This document shows positions 1 to 12,889 of a stretch of DNA of 64,000 nucleotides, piece by piece. How positions within the stretch are numbered: the stretch's first letter is position 1; every line of letters begins with the position of its first letter. The notes under the pieces are model-generated. The model saw nothing but the letters and a program-made list of their open reading frames with translations. It was not told the origin of the DNA and ran no database searches. The stretch is from assembly GCF_000276665.1 (NCBI RefSeq), contig NW_004955476.1:8728478-8792477 (forward strand), read 5' to 3'. This DNA is from Chinchilla lanigera. Its lineage: Eukaryota; Chordata; Mammalia; Rodentia; Chinchillidae. The translations under genes and the position numbers were made by a program.

Positions 1-1667
1 AAGATAGTTATACAGCTGGCTTCTCTTAGTTCATTGAAAAGAAAGGTTTGAGCTAATATTGTCTGGACAAAACATCATGTCTATATCTTGTAGTCTGATA
101 TATTACTACAAAGATAAGAATATGCAATATATTAATTATTGTTACTATCTTACTAGACTGTTTTGAAACTGTTTTATTGTTATTTTTATTTTTATATTTT
201 TCTTTCTTTCATTAAAATATACAAAGAATATGTTAGAGAATCACAGAGGAAGTCTGTATGGCCGGAAGGACAGGTGCAGGGAAGAGAACGGTCAAGGTGA
301 GACCAAGCGGGGAAGGGCCAGTACAGGCGGGACTCAGGTTGCCTGGCCAGTTTGCACTTATGGCTATTGTCTAGACATCATTATTTAAAAGACCCTCTTC
401 CTACCCCCAAATAACACCAGCTGGGGTAACAAATGATGTGACCATCCTGCTCCCTGGTGAGCTTGTCTTAAGAGGCCCAAAGCACTCGGGGGACTTTCAG
501 CAGAGGGATGGAACAATCTAACTCACCACTTAGATCACCACAGGTTCTGGGTTCAGGAGGGGCACTGAGACAATCTGGACAGGAGAAGAGGATAGTTTGT
601 GCAGGGAAGTCAAGAGGGAAAACAGCAGAGAGCACAGATTCTAGTTCATTTTTATGATGAGGATTTGTTGATAGATGGGATTCAAGGGGTGGAATACTCA
701 GGAACCCTCGGATGTGTTCCTAGACTCTCTGTGTATTTTTGGTGTTTATTTCTGACCTTGACTGTTTCATCTAAGAAGTAAGATGGGTTTTATATTTTAT
801 CTTTAAGTAATTGCAAATCTACAGAAAAAATTGCAAAGTTAGTATAAAAATCTCTATAAACCTTTCATGCTTCTTCCCCATGAGTGACTCCAAGATCTGG
901 ACACAGACTTCCTGGAATTTATCACCTAATCTCTCCAAAAGGGGATTGCCCTTAATGCCAGAAGAGATAGTCCTCAAGTTTGAAAGCTCTCAGAAAGCTA
1001 GCAATACTCTTGGAATTGCTTATTCCACACTTAAGAATCTGTCTTAAACACAGAATCATTTAATGGAAGCAAATATATGTTTGCTAGAATCCTAACAACT
1101 GCATGTAGAAAAAAATGAAAATGTAAGTGATGGAAATGCTCACCCCTAGAGAGAGAGTTGTATGAATTATGACAGAATAATAGACAAGAAAACAGGTCTT
1201 ATATATAGAATAATATAGAGACATGGGAAATTATATAATGATAGGTTAAATAGAACACTATAAGGTAAATGCATATTGATTGCCATATTACAAATGTCTA
1301 TGCATATGACAGCTAATATAAAAATCAAAATTTTCACTTATAAAGTGGCAGAGTTTTCAAAATGCTAATCCTTATTTGCAATAACAACAAGAAGGACAAG
1401 TGTCCAAACTAAGAAAAGACCTTACTTTGATTCAGTGAGCCAGTTAATTCCTGGCATTTCCTCCTGCTGTAAAATCTCCTGGTCTCATGTGCATGAGAAG
1501 AGAAGGAAGGAAGAGAAAAAGAAGGGAAGAGGAAGAGGCTGGAGGCCAAGGAGAGGTGGAGGAGCCCTGCATTCCCCAGTGTCTCTCACATTCCCCAGGA
1601 AGCCATGCTCCTTAAAGTAGCCAGCCCCATTCCCTAGACTATGGACAGACTCTTTCAGCACGCCAGG
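1..1667. other. Unique sequence, no recognised feature
   Basis: AT-rich sequence. Two short open frames (599-781 and 811-1047, both +) have no recognisable domain and no visible splice context, so I do not call them genes. A purine-rich GA tract lies at about 1494-1563. No transposon family was recognised. Confidence 0.5.
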
Positions 1668-1729
1668 GTGTGCAGGGTGTGTGCGTGTGGGGGCATATAT
1701 GTGTGTGTGTGCATGTGTGCATGTGTGCA

Positions 1730-1763
<34 letters not shown>

Positions 1764-1764
1764 T
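1668..1764. repeat. (TG)n microsatellite, imperfect
   Basis: An alternating TG tract interrupted by CATG and CGTG units. It directly abuts the SINE fragment at 1765 and may have grown from that SINE's A-rich or CA-rich tail, since the SINE lies in antisense orientation. It produces long His/Thr or Cys/Val repeats in all frames, which are not real proteins. Confidence 0.9.
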
Positions 1765-1836
1765 GAAACTGAGGAATGAATCCAGAGCTGCACCCATGCT
1801 GGGCAAGCGTTCTACCATTCAGCTGTATCCAGCCCC
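1765..1836 (-). mobile_element. Old ID-like (tRNA-derived) SINE, antisense
   Basis: The reverse complement starts GGGGCTGGATACAGCTGAAT and carries a box A-like and a degenerate box B-like segment, as in rodent ID elements. It is much more diverged than the five young copies elsewhere in the window and has no clear target-site duplication. Low-complexity sequence at 1668-1764 lies where the tail should be. Confidence 0.65.
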
Positions 1837-4800
1837 GTACAGTAGATTTTAACACATGCCAGATCATGTGATCACTAATGAATTAACCTTCCACCCCAGA
1901 GTGCTCCCTTTCCAAACCCCTCAGTGTTCTCTGGGTATCCCTGAGGCCCATCAGGGAATGTATGAGCTCCACATTATTTTTGTAATAACATGTTTGTCTG
2001 ACTGTTTCATTTCTATATTCTCATGAATGTAACCACTGAAGGCAGATGTGAGAAACCCGGCTGTCTTCCAGGAAGTCCTGCACTGAAGAGGTTTGCAATG
2101 GGCATAAATGCCAGTCTTATCACCAGATGGCTTTTGTTTTGGAAAATGGATCGTTTTAGTTAAAATATGTATTATCGTTCACTTAAAATGAGTTAATAAA
2201 CATTCTAATGTTATAAATTTAACTTTTAACACAAAAATATCAACAGATCTAACCTTCATAAAGCAAAATTCTGGAGTTCTCAGTAATCTTGAGGAGCACA
2301 GAGGAGGCCTAAGAGAAAATCATTTGGGCACTGTTGCCACAGAAAGGCCCTCTGTGACCTTCCTTGGTTGTCCCTTTCTCCCACGCAGGTTCACCGCTTG
2401 CGCTGCATGGCTGTGTTCACTCTCCCGCCAACCGTTGTCCCCGCCTCCAACACCCCCTTCCTGATTTCTCCACCCCATCCTTCCGTCAGCCAGGCGTCAA
2501 GCTGGAAGCCCCGTCCTCCTGGCTGCCTGACTGCTAAGTCCAGGACTGCCCCTTTCTTCCCACGTTTCTCCATCGACTCCGCCCACTCATCACAGCCAGA
2601 AGGGCCGCCGGAAACAAACCAGTGTCCTTCTGTCTGCCTCTCCCGACCATTAACCATAGCCTCGTTCGTCTCGCTTGACTGTGCTCCCGCAACCAGATCA
2701 GCGCTCCGCACGCCGGCCCGATTGACTGCGTTTCCCCCGGCCTTTGCCAGTCACTGCGGACCAGCTCCTCCCGGCCTCACACCCGCCCTTCCTCCCTTTC
2801 TGCCTCGCCTGCCTCCCTCACCCCAGGGCCTTGTTCACTTCATCACCACTTTCACCACCTCACAGTTCTGCACCGGCCTGTGACGCTGTCCTGTTTCCTA
2901 TCACAAAATTCTCCTAGGTTTGCCACAAGTTGATTCACTTCTCTCATCCCACTGTGTTTCCTCCTGGTCCCTCCATGACCGCGTTCTTCCCTGGACATCA
3001 GCATCTTGATCCAACCCTCTTCCAACCTGCAACCCTCATTCCCATCTCTGCCTCGGTCCCCTGGCAGTCTTTCCCGCCATGTCTTTCTACCTGCGCAAAT
3101 TATTCCCTTTCATGAAAGCCCGACTATGTCCTCTGCCTGCTTGTGCCACTCAGCATACTCAGAGCAGCACTGTGGATGCTCCTTTACTCTGTACCATTCA
3201 GTTATCTCAAGGGTTGGGACTCAGTTTCATCTCCTTGGTTAGTGTTTGTCTAGAATGTGGTGTTGAGGAAGGTTCTAGGTCTCAGAAGGAAATGAATGCC
3301 ATGATTGATTAGTGATGTCTGCCAGTAGGCCCAGGCAGAGAGAGAAGGACTTACTCAGCAATTGCTAATGGGTTCCTGGACACTGGTCCGTGTTTAATCT
3401 CATGGGTGAGGCTAATGCATTCCACCAATCCCATCACCGAGTCTTTTCTTAGTACAGATACACGGGATGCATTGAATCCTGAAGTTAGAAAACGTTCTGA
3501 TCGGTGCTTCTACCCTTCCTAACTTCAACTCAGAGCCCAGCAGAACCCCTGGCCTGCTTCATCTGTCCACTTTCAACTCCCTCTTCACGGGCAAAGGGAG
3601 AATCAGTCTACTCAGGAGGTGTCGGCCGCCTCACTTTTCTTTCTGCCAAGCCTGTGCTGGGGACACAGCAATTCCAGCTCTGCCACTTGCCCTTTGGTTC
3701 CCAATGCGCACATGCCTTTTGTCTGGTCATTACCGGAATCACAGTCTAAATGGTAATTTTCCAAGACGGAGTTTGTCTCTAAACGTAACCACCACTGGCA
3801 CATTTCGCACCCACAACAGAACTGCATCGAAGTAGGGGGCTAAAAAAGGAAACGTGCCGCTTCCTATAATTTGGAAATTTCTGGAGCCCTGTGCCATGGC
3901 ACAGTAGGGAATATGATCATGATCTATGGTTGTTTCCACTTGCCATCTTTACAAAGGTCCCACACACTCACTTTGCAGGAGATGTCACCAGATTCTTAGT
4001 AATAGCAGTCACCTCAGTATGGAGATTTCAGCAGAAGTGAAAGCCACAAAAATAAACATTTGTTGAATGATAACATATCCAGAAAGCTCTAGATACAATC
4101 AGTGAAAACCTCGGTCCTGAAACTATATCAAAGCCATTTTCTTTGTTATTGTTGTTATTGCTTTATCTGGAAAAATCCATAATATTTCAGTAAACCTTCT
4201 GCAGCTTTCGCATGATTCTGGGTGCCAACTGGGTTCCAGCTACTTCATCCACACAAGTAGAAAGAGAAAGAAATGCATTTGATACTTCTTCCAGCTTTAA
4301 AGTTCATGATCAATCATCTAAATTGATATTTTAAGTATTGAGCCTGTGAAATGAAATTATTTCAATTAATATTTCATACAGAAAGTGTTTTGGGATGAGA
4401 GACCGAGCTTAGATTTCAAGCACTCGGAGGGAGCATTTGGCTACTTGGAGGCACGTGCTTTAATTAGCCTACCTGCCTACTCTTTTGGAAAATAGTTGAT
4501 AATTGCAGAACTGGGCAAGATTGCATAGGATCACCATCCTGGCACTCGGTACAGTGTTTACCAAGGCATAGTGGCTTTTTACAGTTTTCTTGTCTGCTCA
4601 TTCCAAATGCAATTTCAAAAGCAGCAAAATCAGAGCTGCCGCTGCGGATTTTGTCAACTGATTCAACCTGAAAGGTCTCTTCTCAGCCCTTCACTTGTTC
4701 ATGTTATTGTCTCTACCTGTGTCTCTCCTTCCTTCAAGCATTTTTAGTGAAACCCCTGGGAATGACTAGCCCATCCTCCAGCAAGATAGTTCCCCAGGGG

Positions 4801-4904
4801 TCGTCCTTCCCTGAACTCTTGGGAGGTCTGGCCTCTCCCTACCCTAAGGGCCTCTTCCTTAGAAAAGCAAATCTGAGGTCCACAGCTTTCCTTTTTGAAA
4901 TGTA
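1837..4904. other. Mostly unique sequence, C-rich middle
   Basis: From about 2340 to 3120 the plus strand is strongly C/T-rich with scattered CpG. The 171-codon frame at 2368-2883 is composition-driven (Pro/Ser/Thr-rich), matches nothing I know and is opposed by an open frame on the other strand. A weak MIR-like stretch (CCAGCTCTGCCACTTGC) lies at about 3672-3690. The 4390-4720 segment is non-repetitive with TAATTA-type motifs and could be a conserved non-coding element; I cannot test conservation. Confidence 0.4.
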
Positions 4905-5300
4905 AGCCTGTCTTCTCAGGCTTTCCTGCGTGTAGCTTGTCTCTGTCCTCTCGCAGTTTCCTCTGCCTGAAGCAGCACTTTCCCGACTGTTGGCACAGCC
5001 GAATTCTTATCTCTCACGTTTCAACCCACGTATTACTATCTCCATGAGGCCCTTGCTAACCCCCACCTCCCCAACAACTGCTACCCTCCATTACCGCTTA
5101 TTTGCTCCCAAATTAACTTCAACAATTACATCATGCTTGGGATTCATTTTCCAATCTCTATCATCTGTTGCAGAATACCAGTGTACAAGGGTAAGGACTA
5201 TGTTTATCTTCACCAGCTCACCTGTACCCTGAGCATCTGGAGCTAGGCCTACCACCAGGCAGTTCTCAGTGACTGCTATTTGAATGGATAAATGGAAGGT
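4905..5300 (+). mobile_element. L2 (LINE-2) 3' end fragment
   Basis: The order of diverged motifs matches the mammalian L2 3' end: a stretch rich in CTTCCC/CTGCCT, then the ATTAC...CTTATTTGCTC zone, then an 'AAGGGTAAGGACTATGTTTATC' like block, and finally a TATTTGAATGGATAAATGG tail resembling the L2 TGAATGAATG end. Only the 3' part is present. Confidence 0.6.
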
Positions 5301-5394
5301 AGCACTGGAAGAGTAGAGGAATCAGTGGGGCTGGATCCGTCTTACAGTACTGGCTTCTTGCTGAGGGGCCTGGTCTTGGTTACTGTTGCCCCCA

Positions 5395-5575
5395 CCCCTA
5401 TGATGCAAGCTGGCATTGTGTGGATAGAGGTTTAAATTCGAGTCCTTCCACTTGCCAGTTCTAGAATTTGAGCACTTCTCCAGCAGTATCCAACCTGGTT
5501 CTTTATCTAGAATATGCGCTTCAAGGTGACTGTGAGGATAAAATGAGATCATGTCTAAAAAGGAGCATGATGGCT
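5395..5575 (+). mobile_element. MIR SINE fragment
   Basis: It carries the MIR order of a TTCGAGTCCTTCCACTTGCCAG block (tRNA-like box B plus CACTTAC core), then a GAGGATAAAATGAGATCATG block matching the MIR GAGGATTAAATGAG segment. It is well diverged, with no tail or target duplication visible. Confidence 0.55.
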
Positions 5576-7284
5576 GCTGGATAAATATTAATTACTTTGC
5601 ATCTCTGCTCTCCCCCCTCTAAGTGCACCAGCGCTCCTTTAACACTTTGGCTCAAGTGTGGGCAAAAGCATCTCCTCTTGGTGCTCCTTAGCACATCAGA
5701 CACAGACTGGCACTTTACTAATTGCTAAGAGGAAAACAAAGGGTGATTAAATATAGAAAACAGAAGCATTCTAAAGCAATATGTCTTCTCCAGGGCAAGG
5801 TTTAGCTTCTGTGCCGGACTCAGAGGCCCCTGTCGCACTCCCAAAAGGCTCTGAAGGGAGAGAAACCCTACGGAACAAATTCTTTTCCTTCATCTCTCTG
5901 CTCATCCATTCATTCATTCACTCTTTTATGTTGGTTGCTTCTTAAGTATCAAGTTCAAGGGCAAACCCTTTAGTCTGCAGGTCACACAGTACTTTAGACA
6001 GAATGGATATCAGTAGTGCAGGGAAACTGATCGAATGTGGGGGAAAGGGTGTGATTGTGGTCCCTCAGGTAGGAAGTTTAAGGTTTTCAGACTTTCCGGC
6101 ATATATGAGAGGGGAGCGGAACAAGACACCAGTTACATTTGAAAAAGAGCTCTAACTGCTGTCTTTCCTTCTTTATTCTGCTTTCCTTCTTTCTTCCTCT
6201 CTTTCTTGAATATAAAAATTTGAAAGCAGTATATTTGAATGTCCTAACAAAATAATATAAGATGCAAGTCAAATTCTTACATAAAGGGTGTGTGCCATGT
6301 AGGTGTATAGGACGCCTAGCAAACCTCCCCCAAGAGAAGGTGCCCATAATCAAAGGCCAAGGTTCACTCTGACCGAGGGTATGAGAGATGCCTTGACCAA
6401 CTCCTGCCTGCTCTGCCATATGCAGAAGACACCAAAAATGTAGAGGGACAGAGCTCACCAGACGGTATTGAGGATGGACGAAAGGGTGGCCCAGGCCCAG
6501 ACTTGGAGCTGGAAGGACCAAGACAGATAAGAGAACTTCAGGAACCATAAGGGCATCAGCGAGCTGCGGGGCTAACCGCTCACAGCACAGGGGTCCTGCG
6601 CTATTGCCAGCAGGAGAGGAGGCGTCAAGCAACCAGAGCAGGTGCTGTCCCGAACCTCCCACCTGCCAAGCGCACATCTCTGTGGCTGGACCTTGGGGAG
6701 CTCCAGGAGATGCACCTCCAGGGGACTGCAGGTGGCCAGGGTGCTGGTGGATGTGGACACGCAAGGAACTAAGAACGCCACTGCCCCTCGAAAAGAAGCA
6801 TTTGCATATTCTAACAACCACTTTGGTGATATCACTGCATCACTAGAGAATGTCAGAACTTCCCCCCAGCTTGTCAGAAGGGGCCCTCTGGCCACCAGTC
6901 TTGGGAACAAGCTCTGGCTTATTCTGAGCCTGCTGACTGAAGGAGAGCTGCTCCTTCTGGTTTCGAGTTATCTTGCACATGAGCTGACTGTGACAGACAT
7001 CTGCTATCTTTTGGGACTGGGACAGAGATCAGAGAAATGGGCACTGAAAGCCTCACCTTTGTTTCACAGTTCGCTCTCTACTTGGCAAGGGTGAAATCAA
7101 CATCTCCACTCCCGGGCTGGAAGCTCCAAGAAGCGGGAGACCAGTGCATAAACACAACTCTCATGTCAGGCATAATCTGGGAAAGAACATCACACCAGAG
7201 GACACTCAGCCATAGAGAAGGTCATCAGTTTATTCAGTGTACATTTGCTTTCAAAACCTACCATGTAGCGGGCATTCTGCTTTG
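5576..7284. other. Unique sequence, no supported gene
   Basis: The 244-codon minus frame at 6087-6821 and the 150-codon plus frame at 6642-7094 overlap on opposite strands. Neither shows a known domain, and both look like chance open frames in moderately GC-rich DNA. CATTCATTCATTCA at about 5908 may be the end of an L2 or MIR remnant. Confidence 0.4.
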
Positions 7285-7555
7285 CATTAAGGTCATGATA
7301 ATGAAAATAAAAGCAAATACTAGCTTTCACTTATTGAATATTTCCTTTACATAAATCTGTGCTGTATGTTTGACACACATGTTCCATGTGACCTTCAAAC
7401 CTTCTCAGCAAGGGGATGTTATTTTGTCTGTTTTACAGATGCACTACCTGAGATTTGGACAGTTTAGGCAACTTGACAAATTATGCACTGCTAGTAAGTG
7501 GCAGAGCTAGGGTTTAAACCCAGGACCATCTGATGTCAAAAATCTCACTTTACAG
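7285..7555 (-). mobile_element. MIR SINE, antisense
   Basis: The plus strand reads a diverged version of the reverse MIR: a TCACTTATTGAATATTT start, then GTTTTACAGATGCACTACCTGAG (core), then GCTAGTAAGTGGCAGAGCTAGGGTTTAAACCCAGG (the complement of the box B region). It is nearly full length. Confidence 0.8.
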
Positions 7556-10500
7556 GAATCTATCTTTTAACAAATAGGAACATCTCATCACTAGCAAATA
7601 ATAGTGCAGAGAGGTGAGGGCTCCCATAGAGAGGATGTAAGGTATACAGGACCTTGAAGAGGAGTGCATGGTCCAGCCTAGGGTAGCAAGTAAAGCTGCT
7701 CAATACGACCCAAAGAGGGTGGCACCTCTGTGCCTTAATCTTGAATGACTCCCAATCATCCCAAAATCACAAAGTCAGCAACTATAGACACCAACTAATT
7801 TCCTTAAGTATACCAGAGGCAAAGCACTTAAGAAATAATCACACCATTGGAGAATTTCAGCAAATCACGAACGAGACAGGATAATGGGAAAAATGTAAAT
7901 TCCAATGAATAGCTTAAAAGTGTAATGGGGCGCATGGTGAGCCTCCCAATTATCATTATATATCCTGTCAGGATGATCGATGCTGTGGAATATAATTCTG
8001 CTGAAATACTATCTATCTTGTCAAAAAGACAAGTTGTAGCTGCCATCAGGTAGCTCGGTGCTGCCTGGTACCCTAAAAGAAAGGGAGGCCATGCTGATTC
8101 TTAGGAATGGTGACAGTGGCATGAACTACTGAGGTGAGACAGTCACTAAGGGAAGGACTTGCCCTAGAGTGCCACCCCTGGATGCTGATCTCTTCCCCAC
8201 CGTGGGAAGGTGGCCTTGAAAGCAGATGGCAGAGGGGCTGACTGTTGCTAGGCGACAGCAGAAGAGAGTAGACTTGAAACAGCAAGCAGAAACACAAAAC
8301 AAACCCAGGAGTAAGGGCAGATTTATGTCAACAGGTACTGATCAGGATCGCTCCCAAAATATCAGGCCCTGCAGGCTCAGAGAGGGAGGACTTTATGTGG
8401 TTGCAAAGGGGAAGCACAGAGGTAGAGCACTTGGCTGTCTTTGATTGGTTCTTAAAGTGTGCATCACAGTGACCAGCTTTGCATCACACTGACCAGCCCT
8501 TTCTAAGAAACAGAAGCAACTGGAACTGCAACAGGAACTGTTACCTGGGCGACTAAGAAATTGAAGTATTCTGGCTGGGTGGCCATTTTCTGTTACAGAC
8601 TGAGCCCCAGGCTAAGTCTCATCTCAGCTCTCCTATTGGTCAGTGGTGGGGTCTTGCGCCATTTCTTCCTTCTCTCTGGATCCGTTGCTCCATGAAAATC
8701 ATCCAGTCCCAGAGCATAACCTCTAACATTCTTCCCATATCCCATAAACTACTCACTAGGTCCAACCCAGGACTGGAAGGGTCATCCACCCACCTAAGGA
8801 AAACTAGGAAAGTCCTTGGCTCATGCCTAGAGACGGCCTGGTCAAGTGATCACACTCTTTAGACCATAATTAACGACCAAGGAAGTGGCTTTCTGCCCTT
8901 TCTTCACCAATCAGAAAAGAATTATCAAGCAAAAATGGCGCCCTCTCTGATTTTTCACTAGAGCCCCATCCTTCCATATTAAAGGGAATTATATAAATGC
9001 ACACACTGCACATACCTGAGTCTTCAGCAGCTGCTGAGTAAACACCACTTCTGCCCACTTTCTCTAGGACATTGGGTAGCGACCGTTCAATGGACTTGTC
9101 CTTTTTAAACACTGATTCTCAAAAATTTTTACTATGAAGATGGGAAATGAATAAAAATTGCTCTTGTCCAGACCATTCCACTCAGCTAGAGAGACCGATC
9201 GATCTTGTGATGACTCTTAGAAGCTGGCTAACTTTGGTCTCTTACAAGGATTCCCCAAATAGCATTCAACATTCCTTCCTGGGTTCCAAAATTTTTGCAA
9301 AGAGCCAATCAGAAGGCTTCCTAGCTATCCTGATAGTTCTGATAGGGACAGTTGGAGGAGCCACCTGTGGCCACCCTGCCTGCCAACCCCTGTCCTCAGT
9401 GAAGTGGGTGAGCACTGAGGCGGGGCAGCCTTAACTTAGAAGAATGAATAGTGGAGGAATTTCCTCTACAGTTTCAGAGAAAAAAGGGGGGGAAAGACTA
9501 ATGGATTTCTTCCAAGTTTACAGTTAGTTCAAATGCTCCATCATCTCAATGACATAGTAAAGATTTTTAAAGATTAGGACTCTACTTACAGAAAATCCTG
9601 CCTGTTGAGATATCTACTCTCAATTGTCAGCTTGATGGGATGAATAGATGCCTTGAAGATTAGTAAAGCGCACTTCTGGGTGCAGTGGAGCTGTTCATAA
9701 AGATGATTAGCGTGTAGACCAGCGAGCAGGAGATGGTGGTGGCACCATCCAATAGACGTGGAACAAGAAGTGGAAGTAGGAGAAAGTCAGTCTGTTCTTG
9801 GAAGATTGATTTGGCACAGGTGGGTGCCTCTTCTGATGCTGCCCTCACCTGTTCACATCAGACTCCGGTGTCTTCAGCCTTTCCACTCTGATTTCACCAG
9901 CAACTCTCTGGGGAGCTCCCAAACCTCAGCCCAGACTGTGTCCTTTGCTCCTCTCGTGCTGAGGTTTCCAGCTTCCTGGCCTGAGCAGCTCCTGGGTCCT
10001 CTAACTGTCCAGTGTGCAGATGGTCACTGTAGACTGTCCCACCTCTGATCCTGCAAACCAATCTAGAAATCCCCTACAGAACCCTGAAAAGTGTGGAACT
10101 GAAGCCAGGTGTTGGAAGAATGTGTTCTCTCCTTCATGAAAGATAGTTCACCTGGAAAATCATAGAAGAAATAAATGAACAAACAAATTTGAAACCATTT
10201 ACACAGTTACAATGGATAAAATGAATCCAAGCTCAGGAATCCTATCAGGACTGCACAAAAGCATTCAAGATAAGAATATCTCCCTTTCAAAATCCTAGAT
10301 GCACGTCCTTTACTCCAAGGAGACGGAAGCCTTGGGTTAAAGTCCTGACCACTTTGAGGAGCGCGGTCGGGGTGAATTTGCTGTGGCCAGCAAAATGGAG
10401 TGGGTCATGTGAAGGGAAACAATGTCCTCCAGGATGATCACTGAGCTGAAAAATGACTTGACCAAATGGAAGAAGGGTGGCAGCTCTACAGCCCAGAAGG

Positions 10501-10879
10501 GGGCCAGCTCCTCATTACAACAGCTCTCAGGAGAGATGCTTCCAAAGTATTTCTACACTGTTAGCTGATTAGGATTCAGTTAAATCGATAAAACCTCCAG
10601 GGTTAACTGTCTAGGAGATATTGCTCTGCAATTATAATGCACAGAAAAGTGATTGTTATCAGCTTTCTCTTGTTTGGGCTTAATTATTTAAACACTTGTG
10701 ATTCAGTAGTCATCTTCCTGCCTCCCCAGAAAGCAACCTAAAAAAGAAACTGGCAAACATTTCACAGATAACAGATTTATTTCCAGTGGGCAAGTAAATC
10801 AAATGAAAAATGGATTTATTTCTCAATTATATGCATTCAATACAGTATCTGCAGCCAGCAAAGGAGTAGTTACCATAGA
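7556..10879. other. Unique or unclassified sequence
   Basis: A tandem near-duplication of about 20 bp lies at 8460-8498 (TGCATCACAGTGACCAGC, then the same with CACACTGACC). Between 8430 and 9110 there are CCAAT-type motifs (GATTGGTT, CTATTGGTCAG), a TATATAAATG box at about 8991 and a GAGTAAAC block, so an old LTR is possible but no family was recognised. Nothing supports a protein gene; the stretch at 10330-10560 is non-repetitive and unclassified. Confidence 0.35.
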
Positions 10880-11010
10880 ATCATGAAAGCCACCATTTCT
10901 TGGGTATTAGGAGGGGCAGGTGCAAGCTTTGTGGACATTATCTCACTTAACCTGCAAGTCACCTGCAAGGGAAGCATTGTTATCCCCATTTTCAAGTGCG
11001 AACGCATGCC
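10880..11010 (-). mobile_element. MIR SINE fragment, antisense
   Basis: It contains the block ACATTATCTCACTTAACCTGC followed by GTTATCCCCATTTTC, which matches the reverse MIR 3' half (TTAATCCTCAC... TTATCCCCATTTTACAG). It is truncated before the box region. Confidence 0.6.
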
Positions 11011-11059
11011 AGGTCACTAAGAGAAAGACACAAGGGCTCACTTTAGGCTTACTGGTGTT

Positions 11060-11440
11060 AGGAGATGAACCGTGTTGTCCAAAAATGCAAATATTAAAGT
11101 ACAAACCACCAGTATATCACAAGGTAGTCATATTTAATAATAGGGTTGTTAAACATAGGTATCTAGTGAGGGTGAAATGAGAATACACTGGAATAGGGCA
11201 GGTATCTCATCACATATGACTGACACCTTCATAAAGGAGAGGATTTGGACCCAGGCATACACACAGGCAGAATTCCATGAGAAGAAGACAGGGACCCAAC
11301 ATGCAAGGAATGAGGAAGACAGACAGAAAACCATCCAACCGGGAGATTCCTCTTGAGAGCACAAAGAAATCAATTCTGCTGACACCTTGATGTTTTACTT
11401 CTAGCCCTCAGGATTGTGAGATGATAATGTTTATTGTTTG
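11060..11440 (+). mobile_element. MLT1-type (ERVL-MaLR) solo LTR fragment
   Basis: Sense-strand order matches MLT1 LTRs: a GTCATATTTAATAATAGGG block, AATACACTGG...ATATGACTG, CTTCATAAAGGAGAGGATTTGGACCCAGGCA, then GCTGACACCTTGATGTTTTACTTCTAGCCCTCAGGATTGTGAG, and a polyadenylation-like AATGTTTATTGTTTGCTT end. The 5' part is missing or decayed. Confidence 0.75.
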
Positions 11441-12889
11441 CTTGTTTATTTGAGCCTTTTGGTTGGTGGCCCTTTGCTGCAGCAGCCTGACCTGACTGGG
11501 ATAATTAGGTTCCCGAAATCTAGCTCTCCCATTGAGTTTGGACCAGTTGGGCAACAACTCCTTGCTGCTGTGGAGTGTGACCACCTGGCTGGACACCCTC
11601 GTAACAAAGGTTGCTTTATTGCAGTGTGGACTGAGACTGTAGACGTGCCTCTGTCAGCATTCCTAGGTGCTCCGGGTCCCTCCCTTAAAAGTTCAGCTTT
11701 CCTAGCCTGTGCCTTCACCAATTACCTAATTTTCTCAAGAAAGCCATGTTGCCTCACTCTCTAGGTTCAAAGGTCAGTGTTATTCACTCATTCACTCCAA
11801 AAAACACCTTCTGATGATATATACTTCCTCCCTACTATCTCTCCTGGAGTTCATAGGTTAACAGCAGATCCAGACATCAAGGAAAAAAAAACTATAAGAT
11901 CATTATGCGTATCTAAAATGTATCAATAAACAATTATATAAAAGTATTATAAGGAAAATTACGCCAAGTACCGTACAGAGGCCCACAAGGACCTACCAAA
12001 ATAGAGACAGATCTACCTTGTTCTGAGCATTATTGTGATTCTTTTAAGAAATAATAGGATAAATCTTTCAGAACCCCAGGAGACAGAGACCAGAGGATCA
12101 CTGTTTTGCTTATTCTGTTCTCCAGGCAATGATAAGCAGTATTGAGCAATTATCTGTACTGCTTCTGAGAACTCTGCCAGTGAGGTTCAGTCGGCTCCAA
12201 TATTCAAGCAGCTCTGTATTTAATTTCTAGAAGTCTAAATTCCCCAGCGGAGTAGCAAGAACCAGTGTTTTTCTCTCACTATAAACAAGTAGAAACAGCA
12301 CAAATCAGGCAAACACCTATTTTTAGATATTGATCAGTAGACAGTGCAAAGTACAATCTATAGGGGAAGCAAAAGACTCAAGGTGAGACTAAATCACTCC
12401 TGTTTCCTACCTGGAAACATTTTCCAGACTCTCTTACAGGGAAGCGAAAGTGAAATGCAGCTACATTCAGATTTTCTGAATAAAAGACACAGAAGTCAGA
12501 GCCCGGAAAAACTGAGAAGGCTGGAATCAGCAAGCCAGAATGTCAGAGAGAGGGGAGCTACACAGAGAACAAGCTCCACAAACTGCAGAGCTTCCCTCAA
12601 ATCTTTGGTTAAAAAAGACATAGGCAAACATAGGGTGAGGTTGCACAAAACCAAATAAAAAATTATTAGGAGCTATAAACTGCAAAATGCCCATGGCTGC
12701 CACCTGCCGCCCAGTCCGGAGGGAGGCGTGTGTGCTTGAAGCACTCAGAAGAGACTGGGGACAGCCCCTCCCTGGTAGAGGCAGACTACTCTACAGCTCT
12801 GCTAGACCAGCTTCAAAGCTTAAACACAGACTTCAAAGTGATGACACTCACCCAGATAATAAGGATCTAAAGCAGGCTGACATTCTTCA
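11441..12889. other. Unclassified sequence
   Basis: No gene supported. The overlapping opposite-strand frames at 11438-11764 and 11446-11721 are not recognisable. The A-rich stretch at 12270-12889, just upstream of the L1/HAL1 body, may be its 5' untranslated region, but the match is too weak to call. Confidence 0.35.

Noticed and set aside
1485..1867. His/Thr-repeat and Cys/Val-repeat proteins
   Set aside because: They are translation of the (TG)n microsatellite next to an ID-like SINE.
2368..2883. 171-codon Pro/Ser/Thr-rich frame
   Set aside because: It is a composition effect of a C/T-rich strand with an open frame on the other strand. No known family.
6087..7094. 244-codon minus and 150-codon plus frames as genes
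   Set aside because: They oppose each other across the same bases, lack domains and have no splice or promoter context.
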